Part shown: positions 28,242-37,218 of the stretch, piece by piece
How positions within the stretch are numbered: position 1 is the stretch's first letter
How the letters are laid out: each line of letters opens with the position of its first letter
Source of the DNA: Paraburkholderia sp. IMGN_8
GTDB lineage: Bacteria > Pseudomonadota > Gammaproteobacteria > Burkholderiales > Burkholderiaceae
Assembly (NCBI RefSeq): GCF_038050405.1
Contig: NZ_CP150901.1
Coordinates: forward strand, 2,976,001 to 3,040,000
Direction: 5' to 3'
DNA length: 64,000 nucleotides
Position numbers and translations under genes: made by a program
The notes under the pieces: model-generated
What the model was told of the DNA's origin: nothing
Seen by the model: the letters and a program-made list of their open reading frames with translations, nothing else
The model's database searches: none

Positions 28242-28988
28242 ATGGACATCCCAGTTGTTGTAATTACCGGTGCGCTTACAGGCATCGGCCGCGCCACGGC
28301 ACTGGCGTTCGCGGACAGCGGCGCGCATCTCGTCGTTTCCGGCCGCCGCGAAGCCGAAGGCAAAGCGCTCGAAGCCGAACTTCGCGAACTCGGCGCAGAC
28401 GCCGTCTTTGTCCGTGCCGACGTCCGTGATGACGATGATCTACGCGGCCTCGTCGATCAGGCCGTCGCCCGCTTCGGCCGCATCGATGTTGCTGTCAACA
28501 ATGCCGGCACGGAGGGAGAACCCGGCTCCGTCGTTGACCAGACGGCGGAAAGCTACGCCGCGACCTTTGACACCAACGTGCTCGGCACGCTGCTCAGCAT
28601 GAAGCACGAACTACGCGTGATGCAGGCACAGGGGCACGGCAGCATCGTCAACGTGTCGTCGAGCTACGGCCATGAAGGCGCCGCTTACGCGTCGGTCTAC
28701 GCCGGCAGCAAGCATGCGGTCGAAGGCATGACCAAGTCCGCCGCGCTCGAAGTCGCCGCGTCAGGCGTGCGCGTCAACGCAGTAGCGCCGGGACCGACCG
28801 AAACCGGCATGCTCGACCGCTTCACCGGCACGGCGGAGCGCAAGAGGGCGCTTGTCTCGACGGTGCCGCTGGGCCGCATCGGCCAGCCTGACGATATCGC
28901 CCGCGCGATCCTGTTTCTCGCATCGGATGCCGCGTCGTTCGTGACGGGCCAGATCGTCTCCGTCGACGGCGGCAAAACGGCGGGCTGA
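28242..28988 (+). CDS. SDR-family oxidoreductase
   Basis: A 248-residue classical short-chain dehydrogenase. The cofactor turn is ITGALTGIGRATALAF, the core strand NNAGTEGEPG, the catalytic Ser in NVSSSYGHEGAAYASVY with Tyr and Lys in YAGSKHAV, and the family end LASDAASFVTGQIVSVDGGK. Arg residues after the second strand (VVSGRREAEGK) point to NADPH. It leads the row opposite the LysR gene, with a GGAGAG ribosome site. The substrate is unknown. Confidence 0.93.
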   Translation: MDIPVVVITGALTGIGRATALAFADSGAHLVVSGRREAEGKALEAELRELGADAVFVRADVRDDDDLRGLVDQAVARFGRIDVAVNNAGTEGEPGSVVDQTAESYAATFDTNVLGTLLSMKHELRVMQAQGHGSIVNVSSSYGHEGAAYASVYAGSKHAVEGMTKSAALEVAASGVRVNAVAPGPTETGMLDRFTGTAERKRALVSTVPLGRIGQPDDIARAILFLASDAASFVTGQIVSVDGGKTAG

Positions 28989-29019
28989 TGACGAACCTAC
29001 AGCGATCAGGAGCACTGTC

Positions 29020-29766
29020 ATGAGTCACCTCGCCGGAAAGACCGCGCTCGTCACGGGCGCCTCACGCGGCATCGGCCGCGCCAGTGCGCTCGCACTCGCG
29101 AAAGCAGGCGCACAGGTGCTCGTTCACTACAGCAGCGGGGAAAAGGCGGCGGATGCTGTCGTCGCCGAAATCCGCGCGGCCGGCGGCAACGCCCAGAAAA
29201 TCGCCGCGGATCTGCGCGACGCAGACGGCCCGCATACGCTCGCAAAACGCGTTCGCACTGTCGTCGGCCATCGTCTGGACATTCTGGTGGCGAACGCCGG
29301 CATTTCAAAGGCCGCAAGCATTGAGGAAACGACCGTCGAAGATTTCGACGACTTGTTCGCCGTGAATGTGCGTGCGCCTTATTTCCTCGTGCAGCAGTTA
29401 CTGCCCGTGATGTGCAAAGGCAGCAGCGTTGTCCTGCTCTCGTCGCTCGCGGCGCATGCCGCGGTCGGCAAGTTCCCCGCATACGCGGCTACCAAGGGGG
29501 CGGTCGATACACTCGTCAGACATTTCGCTTCGGCACTTGGTGAACGCGAGATTCGCGTGAATGCAGTTGCGCCCGGCGTCGTCGAAACCGACATGTCGAA
29601 CTTCACGAAGACCGCCGCGGGACGCGAGGTCACGCTCGGCATGCAGGCGTTAAAGCGCGTCGCGCAACCTGATGACATCGGCGGTGCGGTTGCGTTTCTC
29701 GCCTCGGACGCAGCGCGCTGGATTACCGGTGAAACGCTGCGTGTCGACGGCGGCTCGAAACTCTAG
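29020..29766 (+). CDS. SDR-family oxidoreductase
   Basis: A 248-residue classical SDR with TGASRGIGRASALALAKAGA, NAGISKAASIEE, the catalytic Ser in VVLLSSLAAHAAVGKF, Tyr-Lys in YAATKGAV and the end LASDAARWITGETLRVDGGS. The HYSSGEKAADAVVAEI stretch after the second strand suggests NADPH use. It starts 31 bases after the previous SDR (AGGAG site), yet is only distantly similar to it, so the two are not a recent duplication. Substrate unknown. Confidence 0.93.
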   Translation: MSHLAGKTALVTGASRGIGRASALALAKAGAQVLVHYSSGEKAADAVVAEIRAAGGNAQKIAADLRDADGPHTLAKRVRTVVGHRLDILVANAGISKAASIEETTVEDFDDLFAVNVRAPYFLVQQLLPVMCKGSSVVLLSSLAAHAAVGKFPAYAATKGAVDTLVRHFASALGEREIRVNAVAPGVVETDMSNFTKTAAGREVTLGMQALKRVAQPDDIGGAVAFLASDAARWITGETLRVDGGSKL

Positions 29767-29859
29767 ATCAACCCGATTCACACCCGTTTCCAGTGTCTTC
29801 GAGAAGCCCGATTAATCAGATATCCATATTTATACGAAACATCAAAGAGCACGATTCAA

Positions 29860-30507
29860 ATGACAACCGCTACACCCATCCTGTACGAATCGAAAGGCTC
29901 TCCGAACGCACGCCGCGTGCGCATCTTCATTGCGGAGAAGGGAATCGACATCCCGACGAAGCCTGTCGACCTGGGCGCCAAAGAACAGTTTTCCGATGCC
30001 TACCGCGCAATCAACCCGCGCAGCCAGGTGCCGGCGTTGGCCCTCGCCGACGGCCCCGTCATCGCAGAAGTGCTCGCCATCTGGCGTTATCTGGAAGAAG
30101 CGTATCCGCAGACCCCATTGCTGGGCACCACGGCAAAGTCGAAGGCCCTCGTCACGATGTGGGAACGCCGCGCAGAACTGGACGGCTTCGCGCCGGTCAT
30201 GGAAGGCGTGCGTAACGCGGTCGCGGGCCTGAAAGGCCGTGCGCTGTCAGGTCCGCATGCCTATGAGCAGATTCCCGAACTGATCGCGCGAAGCAAACAG
30301 CGCGTAGCCAACTTCTTCGCCGACTTCAACGAGCGGCTCGATACAGTCCGGTTCGTCGCCGGCGATGATTTCTCCGCGGCGGACATCACGACGCTCGTGA
30401 CGGCCGACTTCGCCGCCAACGCGCTGAAGATGCCGATTCCAGTCGAACACACCGCGTTTCAGCGATGGTACGACGAGGTATCTGCCCGGTCGAGCGCCGC
30501 CGCATAA
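29860..30507 (+). CDS. Glutathione S-transferase
   Basis: A 215-residue cytosolic glutathione transferase. The thioredoxin-like half (1-80) begins ILYESKGSPNARRVRIFIAE, with the cis-Pro segment SQVPALALADG and the glutathione-site pair AEVLAIWRYLEE; the all-helical half follows, with NFFADFNERLDTVRFVAGDD and FSAADITTLVTADFAANAL. It may detoxify electrophiles arising in the neighbouring oxidoreductase steps, or use glutathione as a cofactor for isomerisation. The ribosome site is weak. Confidence 0.93.
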   Translation: MTTATPILYESKGSPNARRVRIFIAEKGIDIPTKPVDLGAKEQFSDAYRAINPRSQVPALALADGPVIAEVLAIWRYLEEAYPQTPLLGTTAKSKALVTMWERRAELDGFAPVMEGVRNAVAGLKGRALSGPHAYEQIPELIARSKQRVANFFADFNERLDTVRFVAGDDFSAADITTLVTADFAANALKMPIPVEHTAFQRWYDEVSARSSAAA

Positions 30508-30576
30508 CGCATTGCACCGGCGCTGACTGGCTGGCGGGAACGAACGCCCCTGAAGCGCCAACTCAAGGAGAAACCC

Positions 30577-30990
30577 ATGGTCAGCAACACCACTCCCGCC
30601 GCCCGGCCAGTGAAGACTCCGGGCAAGGACCATCCGATCACCATCGAACGCAATCCGTCGCGGGTGGTGGTCACGGTGGCCGGCAAGGTCATCGTCGATA
30701 CGCAGGATGCGTTGACGCTGCGCGAAGCCCATTACCCGGCAGTCGTCTACGTCCCGCGAAAGGATATTGACATGACGTTGCTCGAGCGCACCGACCACGC
30801 GACGTACTGCCCATATAAGGGCGATTGCGCGTACTTCTCGATTCTGGCTGGCGGCGAGCGCGCGGTCAACGCCGCTTGGACCTACGAGAACCCGTACGAA
30901 GCCGTCGCACGGATCCGCAATCACCTCGCGTTCTATCCGGACCGCGTGGATGCGATCGACGAGCGGCCGGCCGCCTCGACCAACAACTGA
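30577..30990 (+). CDS. DUF427 protein
   Basis: A 137-residue DUF427 protein, a small beta-barrel family of unknown function common in soil bacteria. Hallmarks are HPITIERNPSRVVVTVAGKV, the VYVPRKDIDMTLLERTDHATY stretch (21 residues, so only its ends are named here: VYVPRKD and DHATY), CPYKGDCAYFSI and the AWTYENPYEAVARIRNHLAFYP region. AAGGAG precedes the ATG. It lies between the GST and the last SDR of the row. The CPYKG Cys might bind an adduct, but nothing proven is known. Confidence 0.9.
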   Translation: MVSNTTPAARPVKTPGKDHPITIERNPSRVVVTVAGKVIVDTQDALTLREAHYPAVVYVPRKDIDMTLLERTDHATYCPYKGDCAYFSILAGGERAVNAAWTYENPYEAVARIRNHLAFYPDRVDAIDERPAASTNN

Positions 30991-31035
30991 GCGCCCGCAG
31001 TCGCTCACCATCGCACGCACGACGCTCGACCTTTC

Positions 31036-31094
31036 ACGGAGATTGACATGACTGTCACCTAGCCCGAACAGCACAAGGCCCTCAGCCAGAGGGC
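31036..31094 (+). other. Four-codon start remnant and hairpin
   Basis: An ACGGAG ribosome site at 31036-31041 is followed by ATG-ACT-GTC-ACC-TAG at 31048-31062, a start codon that reaches a stop after four codons. Just after it a 6-base hairpin, GCCCTC and GAGGGC around AGCCA (31078-31094), occurs without a T run. This looks like the beginning of a lost gene or a tiny leader ORF in front of the last SDR. Confidence 0.35.
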
Positions 31095-31214
31095 ATGAAC
31101 CGTTGCCCCCACGCGCCAATAGCTCTTTGGAAAATGGTCCGGACAGCGACAACAGTCAATCATTAACTGGATTAGTGACGCGGTGAACCGCTCACGGAAA
31201 CCTTAGGAAACCAC

Positions 31215-31955
31215 ATGTCTAAGTTAGCTCAAAAAGTGGCACTTGTTACCGGCGGTTCACGCGGCATCGGTGCGGCAATCGCGAAGCGTCTCGCCGCGGA
31301 TGGAGCGCGGGTGGCCTTTACATATGCGAAGGACGCCAGCGCGGCTTCGGCCGTAGTCAAAGAGATTGAACTCAATGGCGGAAAGGCTATCGCGATCCAG
31401 GCGGACGCTACTGACGTCAAAGCTGTCGAGGCTGCGGTCGAGAAAACTTTTGCGACCTTCGGCCGGCTGGATGTGCTGGTGAACAATGCCGGCACGGCCA
31501 TTCCGAAACCGTTCGAAGACACGACACTGGAGGAGATGGATCGAGTGATCGACATCAACATCCGCGGCGTGTTCGCTACGACCAAGGCTGCGCTGAAGCA
31601 CCTGGATGATGGTGGCCGCATCATCATGATCGGTTCGGCGGTGGGCGAGCGTGCCATTGCGCCCGGGCTGGTGCCCTACGCGGCCACGAAGGCAGCCGTC
31701 AGGATGTTCACCCAGGCGCTGTCTCGAGAGTTGGGAGGCCGGGGCATCACGGTTAACAACGTCCAGCCGGGTCCGATCGATACAGACCTGAATCCCGCCT
31801 CAGGCGATTGGGCGGTGCCGCAGAAGGCGGCCACAGTACTCGGTCGCTATGGGCGCGTTGAGGAGATCGCCGCAATGGTAGCTTTCGTCGCCGGCCCGGA
31901 GGCCTCTTACATTACCGGCGCGAATCTTACGGTGGATGGTGGGATGAATGCCTGA
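31215..31955 (+). CDS. SDR-family oxidoreductase
   Basis: A 246-residue classical SDR with VTGGSRGIGAAIAKRLAADG, VNNAGTAIPKPFEDT, the catalytic Ser in IIMIGSAVGERAIAPG, Tyr-Lys in YAATKAAV and the end ASYITGANLTVDGGMNA. The stretch FTYAKDASAASAVVKEIEL is usual for NADPH-linked members such as those close to 3-oxoacyl-ACP reductase. An AGGAAA site precedes the ATG. It follows the DUF427 gene by 224 bases and may have its own promoter. Confidence 0.92.
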   Translation: MSKLAQKVALVTGGSRGIGAAIAKRLAADGARVAFTYAKDASAASAVVKEIELNGGKAIAIQADATDVKAVEAAVEKTFATFGRLDVLVNNAGTAIPKPFEDTTLEEMDRVIDINIRGVFATTKAALKHLDDGGRIIMIGSAVGERAIAPGLVPYAATKAAVRMFTQALSRELGGRGITVNNVQPGPIDTDLNPASGDWAVPQKAATVLGRYGRVEEIAAMVAFVAGPEASYITGANLTVDGGMNA

Positions 31956-32507
31956 GCCTGGGCACATGTTCGGCCTACGGATTTGAAGAAGGGCGACGTC
32001 CGTGCGGGCGCGACGGGGAGTCGATGAGTTAACGGGGTCGACTCTCCATTAACGACTTTGCACAGTCACCTGGCCGCCCCACGCGGTTCGCAGGCGCGGC
32101 CAGTGTCTGGCTCGCTAATCGCGAGATATGATTGGCCAACGCCCAGGAATATCAATTTGGTGTGCGGGATTGCGCGCTTGCCCCTCCAATGGATTTGTCG
32201 TCGCCCGATTGTCGACGATCGAAGCGGCGCAGTCGAATGGCTCCTGTTGGGCCGGCCTCTGCCGGACGCCACGGGCTCCTGTTGACCCCACGACCGCCGT
32301 TGGGGCCGGTGCCACGTCAGCGGCAGCTTCGAGGTACAAGGGTCATTCATTCCTTTGAGTCTATCGACAAATCCTCGGTCGGAGCGGATCTTCGAGCCTG
32401 GGCCGTTACCTCTGTTCAGAGGAGTAGTGGCCAATCTTCATTTGCATAGAAAAGAAATGGTGACGAGTTCCCTTGTTCCAGGCCGGCCAGGACCTGGTAT
32501 CCTGCAC
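31956..32507. other. Intergenic region of 552 bases
   Basis: No gene is supported; the flanking genes converge. An imperfect inverted repeat, GAGTCGA and TCGACTC with about 13 bases between, lies near 32019-32046 and might be a transcription end. The rest holds GC-rich words such as TGGCCG and CGACGATC and reads as degenerate filler. Open frames on both strands lack ribosome sites. Confidence 0.45.
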
Positions 32508-33476
32508 CTAGTCTCCGACTTTCAGAAGAACTTTTCCGCCTCGCTCCTGATGGGAGATTGCGGCGCCGATTTCCTCAAGCCGATAGGTCGCTGCCACTGG
32601 AATTGCAACTTCGCCTGCGGCCACCATTTTTGACGCCTGCATGATGGCGCCAGGAATTTGTCCGGCAAAGTCCGGATTGCCTAAAGAAAAGCCACGAATG
32701 GTCAGGTCATTGAAGATGACCTCGAAAGGGCTAACTGCTATGGCCGCAAAGCTCGGAGCAGCGTACGACACGAGGGTGCCACGCGGGCCCAGCAGCGTGG
32801 CCAGACGGCCAGCAGCCTCTCCGCTGATAGCATCCAGCGCAAGCCGCACGCGCTTTCCGCCCAGCGCCTCTGTCATCTTCGTCGGCGCGTCATCATCGTC
32901 CAACAAGACCAGCTCGCATCCCGCTTCTCGCGCGGCATTCATAGCCTCGGCGCGGCGCACCAGTCCGAGAGTCTTGACACCTTTTTGCCTGGCGAAGCCG
33001 ACTATCCAGTGCGCTATGGCCGAGTTGGCCGCGTTGATTGCAATCCAGTCGTCCGACTGAAGGTGCACGTATGTCTCGAGCAGCAAATGCGCGGTGGGCG
33101 GATTGATAGTAAGCATCGCCAACTGATGAGGGTCGGCATCGGCAGGAAGCGCAACCAGGCCTTCCGCGTTGACGACCATCCGCTCGCGCCAGGTAAAGCT
33201 GCCCATTGGGAGAGTCACGCGATCGCCGACCCTGACGTTGCCAACTCCGGCACCAACCTCCAGCACGCGCCCCGCACCCTCGTTGCCGATAACAGATGGC
33301 AACTCGGGATGCAGCGGATACAAGCCCCGCGCGACGAGAGTGTCGCTGAAGTTGATCGGGGCATACTCGACACCGACCATCACCTGGCCCGCGCCCGGAC
33401 TGGCGGGCTCGGGCAACTCACGGAATTCAAGTCCCGTCGCAGGTTCGCCATATGCGGTGAGCACAATACCTTTCAT
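32508..33476 (-). CDS. Zinc-independent MDR alcohol/quinone oxidoreductase
   Basis: A 322-residue medium-chain dehydrogenase/reductase of the MECR/quinone-reductase type. The N-terminal GroES-like domain begins MKGIVLTAYGEPATGLEFRE and continues PINFSDTLVARGLYPLHPEL and GNEGAGRVLEVGAG; the nucleotide turn is IAINAANSAIAHWIVGFARQ with the later KTLGLVRRAEAMNAAR. The structural and catalytic zinc Cys residues are absent, as expected for this branch, which reduces enoyl thioesters or quinones with NADPH. Start and length are normal. It is at the 3' side of a leftward row but 184 bases from the next gene. Confidence 0.9.
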   Translation of the reverse strand: MKGIVLTAYGEPATGLEFRELPEPASPGAGQVMVGVEYAPINFSDTLVARGLYPLHPELPSVIGNEGAGRVLEVGAGVGNVRVGDRVTLPMGSFTWRERMVVNAEGLVALPADADPHQLAMLTINPPTAHLLLETYVHLQSDDWIAINAANSAIAHWIVGFARQKGVKTLGLVRRAEAMNAAREAGCELVLLDDDDAPTKMTEALGGKRVRLALDAISGEAAGRLATLLGPRGTLVSYAAPSFAAIAVSPFEVIFNDLTIRGFSLGNPDFAGQIPGAIMQASKMVAAGEVAIPVAATYRLEEIGAAISHQERGGKVLLKVGD

Positions 33477-33660
33477 GATGAAACTCCTCTTCGATGGACG
33501 CCTGAGTAGACACGGCGCCCGGGCATGCCTTATGGGGCATCGGATTGCGGAATGTCGTGTATTGCCGCTGCATGCCGGGGCCCCGTCAGATTCGGAAGCT
33601 CGACAACCCCATCTTCAGCGAACAAGGCAGCGGCGTCCTTCGGAGCGAATCAAGCGACGA

Positions 33661-34392
33661 TCAGATCTGCGCTCTACCGCCGTCCACGAAGAGCTCGATA
33701 CCCGTGACGAAACTGGAGTCATCCGAAGCGAGAAACAGGGCCGCTTTGGCAACTTCGTCGGCTTCCCCCATGCGTCCCATCGGGATGGTCGACAAGATTC
33801 TCGCTATAGCGTCTGGAGGCTGCTGATCAACGATCGGGGTATCGATTGGGCCCGGGCTAAGGACATTTGAACGGATGCGACGGTCCTTCAGCTCCACGGT
33901 CCATCCTCGCACGAAATTGCGGATGGCCGCTTTGGTCGCGCCGTATACCCAGAAGGCGGGTGTCCCTTTGGCGCTCGCGACGGAGCCCGTGAGAATGATC
34001 GAACCGCCGTCATTCAAGAGCGGCAGAGCCTTCTGGACGGTGAAGAGCACTCCCTTCACGTTGGTATTGAACAGTTTGTCGAAATGCGCTTCAGTGATGT
34101 TGCCCAAGGCGGCGAACTCAGCGATGCCAGCGTTGGCGAAGACGATGTCGATTCTTCGCCCTGTCGCGTTGACGTTCTCATAGAGACGATCAAGATCATC
34201 CAGATTGGCGACGTCTCCCTGGATGCCGGTCACATTGTCTCGGATGGCCCTCACGGCTTCGTCGAGCTCCTTCTGGTGACGGCCGGTGATAAAGACGTAG
34301 GCGCCCTCGGCGACGAAAAGCTTCGCGGCGGCGAAGCCGATCCCCGACGAGCCGCCGGTAATGACGGCCACCTTTCCCTGCAACTTATCCAT
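33661..34392 (-). CDS. SDR-family oxidoreductase
   Basis: A 243-residue classical SDR: VITGGSSGIGFAAAKLFVAE, NAGIAEFAALGNITE, the catalytic Ser in IILTGSVASAKGTPAFWVY with Tyr-Lys in YGATKAAI, and the end SSFVTGIELFVDGGRAQI. The FWVYGATKAAIRNFVRGWTV stretch is typical of a common proteobacterial glucose-dehydrogenase-like SDR group. A GGAG site lies before the ATG. A terminator for the upstream MBL gene ends the previous transcript, so this gene probably has its own promoter between 34393 and 34455. Confidence 0.92.
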   Translation of the reverse strand: MDKLQGKVAVITGGSSGIGFAAAKLFVAEGAYVFITGRHQKELDEAVRAIRDNVTGIQGDVANLDDLDRLYENVNATGRRIDIVFANAGIAEFAALGNITEAHFDKLFNTNVKGVLFTVQKALPLLNDGGSIILTGSVASAKGTPAFWVYGATKAAIRNFVRGWTVELKDRRIRSNVLSPGPIDTPIVDQQPPDAIARILSTIPMGRMGEADEVAKAALFLASDDSSFVTGIELFVDGGRAQI

Positions 34393-34455
34393 AGCGACTA
34401 CTCCGTTGATTGCTAATTGCGATTGGCAGCGCCTCCGGGCTGGCGGTCAGCTGCC

Positions 34456-34484
34456 AAAAAAAAGCCGAGCGCCCATGCGCGGCT
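34456..34484 (-). terminator. Rho-independent terminator after the MBL-fold gene
   Basis: On the minus strand AGCC-GCGC, the loop ATGG, and GCGC-(TC)-GGCT form an 8-base-pair stem with a 2-base bulge, followed by eight T residues. It begins about 75 bases after the metallo-beta-lactamase-fold gene stop and is the clearest terminator in the window. Confidence 0.8.
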
Positions 34485-34557
34485 GCATTCGAGGGTGGTT
34501 TGCGCGTACCAACCAACGCCGGTCAGTCAGCCGATCATCTCCCTGGTCGTCCGGCGG

Positions 34558-35415
34558 CTAGACCTCGAGCCGGAACGCCGCCCCGTCGCGCTTCACATGT
34601 CCAGCTGTCGGCGCGGCATAGTGGGTGCCGATGACCAGGATCGGCTGGTCGGCCCATTCGGCGAACATCTTCGCGCGGGTGGCCGTCGCGGCCTGGGTGT
34701 CGCTGTCGAGGCTCGTGGCCCAATCAGGGTGCGCCATCTGGCAGGGATGGTGGGCAATGTCGCCGGTGATCACCGCGCTCTGCCCTTCCGATTCGATCAC
34801 CACGCTGACATGACCCGGCGTGTGCCCAGGTGTTGGCCTCAGGTGGACCTCAGGCGAGACGCGGTGGTCCATCTCCACCAGTTCGACCAGGCCGGCGTCG
34901 AAGATCGGCCGTACGCTGTCTCCCATGATCGCCTGCTGCTCCTCGTCGCCCTCGTTGCTCCAATGCTCGAATTCGCGCTTGCCAATCAGGTAACGTGCCT
35001 TGGGGAAGGTTGGGACCCACTTGCCGTCCACCAACATGGTGTTCCAGCCCACGTGGTCTAGGTGCAGGTGAGTGCAGATCACGGCGTCGACACTGTCGCG
35101 GCTCCAGCCCGCACCCGCCAGGTGTTGCAGGAACGGCGTCGCGAGCGGGTTTCCGCCCATCAAATGACGCGGCTTGTCGTTGCCGATGCACGTGTCGACC
35201 ATCAGCCTCAGCCCCGGCGCCTCCACTAACAGGGCGTGGACCGACACGTTGAGCGAACCATCTTCGTTGACGAAGTGCGGATAGAGCCAGGGGCTGGCCT
35301 TCAGCACCTCCGGCGTCGCGTCCCGCAGGAAGAAGCCCTCCGGATCGTGGGGCAACGAAAACAGCATCTCGACCACGCATGTGATCTTCACCGAGCCCAC
35401 CTGCCAATTCAACAT
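34558..35415 (-). CDS. MBL-fold metallo-hydrolase
   Basis: A 285-residue metallo-beta-lactamase-fold protein. The main metal motif THLHLDHVGW (H-x-H-x-D-H) is intact, followed by the later PTPGHTPGHVSVV His, the bridging Asp in VITGDIAHHPCQM and the final His in VIGTHYAAPTAGH. All five metal-site groups are present, so it should hold two zinc or iron ions. The opening TCVVEMLFSLPHDPEG and the long insert resemble AHL-lactonase-like and related hydrolases of this family. It lies in the row with the quinone reductases and an SDR. Substrate unknown; lactone hydrolysis is one possibility. Confidence 0.9.
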   Translation of the reverse strand: MLNWQVGSVKITCVVEMLFSLPHDPEGFFLRDATPEVLKASPWLYPHFVNEDGSLNVSVHALLVEAPGLRLMVDTCIGNDKPRHLMGGNPLATPFLQHLAGAGWSRDSVDAVICTHLHLDHVGWNTMLVDGKWVPTFPKARYLIGKREFEHWSNEGDEEQQAIMGDSVRPIFDAGLVELVEMDHRVSPEVHLRPTPGHTPGHVSVVIESEGQSAVITGDIAHHPCQMAHPDWATSLDSDTQAATATRAKMFAEWADQPILVIGTHYAAPTAGHVKRDGAAFRLEV

Positions 35416-35551
35416 AACGACCTCCTCATGGTTGCATCGCGTCGAGGAAACCTCGTCCGCTCATCGCCTGACCTGCTTCGTCAAAGGCACAGGGATCGCA
35501 CCACAGGAACAGGCGCGCGTGGGAGCTGTGAATATCCGCTTGTCATGCCGG

Positions 35552-36523
35552 TCACATCGTTAAAATGACTTTGCCAAACGGCCGATCCTCTATCAGGTGA
35601 CGCAGGGCTTCGCCTGCTTCGGCAAGAGGGTAGATGCTCTCGACGATCGGCTTGACTGATCCGCTTACGATTAACGGGATGATGTCCTGCCACGCAGTGG
35701 CGATCGTGGCCGGTGACTGGGCGAACAGGGAGAAGCCAGCCATCCGCGCCCGCTTCCAGATCAGGTCCGTGACATCGATCGTGGTTCTGCGGCCAGCGGA
35801 GTAGCCCAACGTGATCAGGACACCGCCGGGAGCCAGGCTGCTCAACGCCTCACTCGTCACAGTGTTGCCGATGCTTTCGATGACGATATCGACGCCCTTG
35901 CCGGCCGTTATCCGACGAACGCCGTCGGCGAGACCTTCCGCGGTGAGGTCAATCACGTCCTCGAAGCCAAGTTCGCGCGCTCTCGCGGCTTTCGCCGCGC
36001 TGCCAGCCGTAGAGATCACCTTGCCGGCGCCCTGCGCCCGTGCGAGCTGATAGGTCGCGTTGCCGACCGACCCGCCGATTCCCGGAGCCAGCACCGTCAT
36101 GCCCGGCTTGAACCCGGCGTCGGTGAGGCTGACCTGTGCCGTCAGCCAGGCCACCGGAATGCTGGCCGCGATAACGTCCCCGATCGCGTCAGGCACCAAC
36201 GCCAGATGTTCCGGCCTCACCAGCAGCCATTCCTGCCATGTGCCATTCTCACCAACGCCGTAGGGTCCCGTGAACATCACGCGGCTCCCCACCGCGAGTC
36301 CGGAATCGCCTGCGTCCTCGATGACACCGACACCCTCGTTGCCGAGCACCAGCGGCGACTTGGCTCGAGGATGTCCACCCGACAGGACCGTGTATTCGAG
36401 CGGCGTGACGCCGGCGGCAGTCACGCGAACCAGCACCCGGTCCTTCGCCCGTTGCGGCTTGGGTAGTTCGATCTGCCGCAACCCGTCATAGCCCGAAAAG
36501 GTTTCCGCTTCGATCACACGCAT
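35552..36523 (-). CDS. Zinc-independent MDR oxidoreductase (quinone-reductase type)
   Basis: A 323-residue quinone-reductase-like MDR enzyme. The N-terminus MRVIEAETFSGYDGLRQIEL, then PLEYTVLSGGHPRAKSPLVL and GNEGVGVIEDAGDSG, is followed by the Rossmann turn VLAPGIGGSVGNATYQLARA and FGKVILTM at the end. No zinc Cys cluster is present. The ATG at 36523 was preferred over the upstream Met at 36565 because AGGA lies before it and the MRVIEAE opening is repeated in a remnant elsewhere. It is divergent from the TetR gene, whose repressor very likely controls it. It probably reduces a quinone, enone or aldehyde with NADPH. Confidence 0.92.
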   Translation of the reverse strand: MRVIEAETFSGYDGLRQIELPKPQRAKDRVLVRVTAAGVTPLEYTVLSGGHPRAKSPLVLGNEGVGVIEDAGDSGLAVGSRVMFTGPYGVGENGTWQEWLLVRPEHLALVPDAIGDVIAASIPVAWLTAQVSLTDAGFKPGMTVLAPGIGGSVGNATYQLARAQGAGKVISTAGSAAKAARARELGFEDVIDLTAEGLADGVRRITAGKGVDIVIESIGNTVTSEALSSLAPGGVLITLGYSAGRRTTIDVTDLIWKRARMAGFSLFAQSPATIATAWQDIIPLIVSGSVKPIVESIYPLAEAGEALRHLIEDRPFGKVILTM

Positions 36524-36536
36524 TGGTATATCCTGT

Positions 36537-36600
36537 AAAGTAACAAACCTGTACGTAACTTTCATAGTAGGTACCGATCTGTTACTTTGTCAACCTAAAA
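36537..36600 (-). promoter_or_regulatory. Divergent TetR-type promoter/operator, copy A
   Basis: For the leftward MDR gene a -35 TTGACA (plus-strand 36588-36593) and a -10 TACTAT (36564-36569) are 18 bases apart, and the -10 lies 41 bases before the MDR start. AAAGTAAC and GTTACTTT (about 36537-36544 and 36581-36588) form an inverted repeat across the site. A diverged copy with the same geometry occurs at 39290-39346. The adjacent TetR product is the likely repressor. Confidence 0.7.
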
Positions 36601-36624
36601 ATTCGAATCAAGGAGTTTGCGGAT

Positions 36625-37218
36625 ATGAAGGCAGGAGCCCGACCCCGGCGGGGAGCCCCGCCAAAGGGCGAAGTGAGCGCGCGCGAGCGTATCCTCGCGA
36701 CGGCAAGCGATCTGTTCTACCGCGAGGGCATCCGTGCCATCGGCGTCGACACGGTCGTCGAGCGATCCGGGGTGTCGAAGACAAGCCTCTATCGCGTATT
36801 CGACTCCAAGGACGCTTTGATCTCTGCTTTCGCCGCCGAGAAAGATCGGTTGTTCTGGGCGTGGTGGGATGACGTTGAAGAGAAGCACGCTGAGGACCCG
36901 CGCGCTTTGCTGGACGCGCTGCTATCTGGAATCGCGAAGCGGATTGCGCACCCTGCCTTTCGGGGCTGCCCCTTTCTTAACCTGATGACGGAGTTTCCCG
37001 ACGACAACCATCCTGGCCGGGTTATCGCCCGAGACAACAAGGAGGAAATGCGGGCGAGGCTCGCAACGATCGTTGCCAGGCTGGGCGTCGGTGATCCCAA
37101 CCGTACCGCGTCTCAGATTGCGCTGCTCATCAACGGCGCGTACGTCACCGGCCTAATGGCAGAATCGGCCGATCTGAAGGACGACCTTGTCGATGCCGTC
37201 ATGAAGTTGTTGGCTTAG
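36625..37218 (+). CDS. TetR-family transcriptional regulator
   Basis: A 197-residue TetR repressor. Residues 10-65 are the DNA-binding region: ARERILATASDLFYREGIRA, then VDTVVERSGVSKTSLYRVFD with the recognition helix and the typical FDSKDAL turn. The C-terminal half is the helical ligand domain with FRGCPFLNLMTEFPDD, a Cys-Pro segment found in many TetR proteins linked to reductases. An AAGGAG site precedes the ATG. It is divergent from the quinone-reductase-like gene, with the operator copy A between them, and may also bind copy B at 39.3 kb. Ligands of such proteins are often quinones or aldehydes. Confidence 0.92.
   Translation: MKAGARPRRGAPPKGEVSARERILATASDLFYREGIRAIGVDTVVERSGVSKTSLYRVFDSKDALISAFAAEKDRLFWAWWDDVEEKHAEDPRALLDALLSGIAKRIAHPAFRGCPFLNLMTEFPDDNHPGRVIARDNKEEMRARLATIVARLGVGDPNRTASQIALLINGAYVTGLMAESADLKDDLVDAVMKLLA

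Noticed and set aside
31078..31094. Terminator after the DUF427 gene
   Set aside because: The stem is only 6 base pairs and no T run follows.
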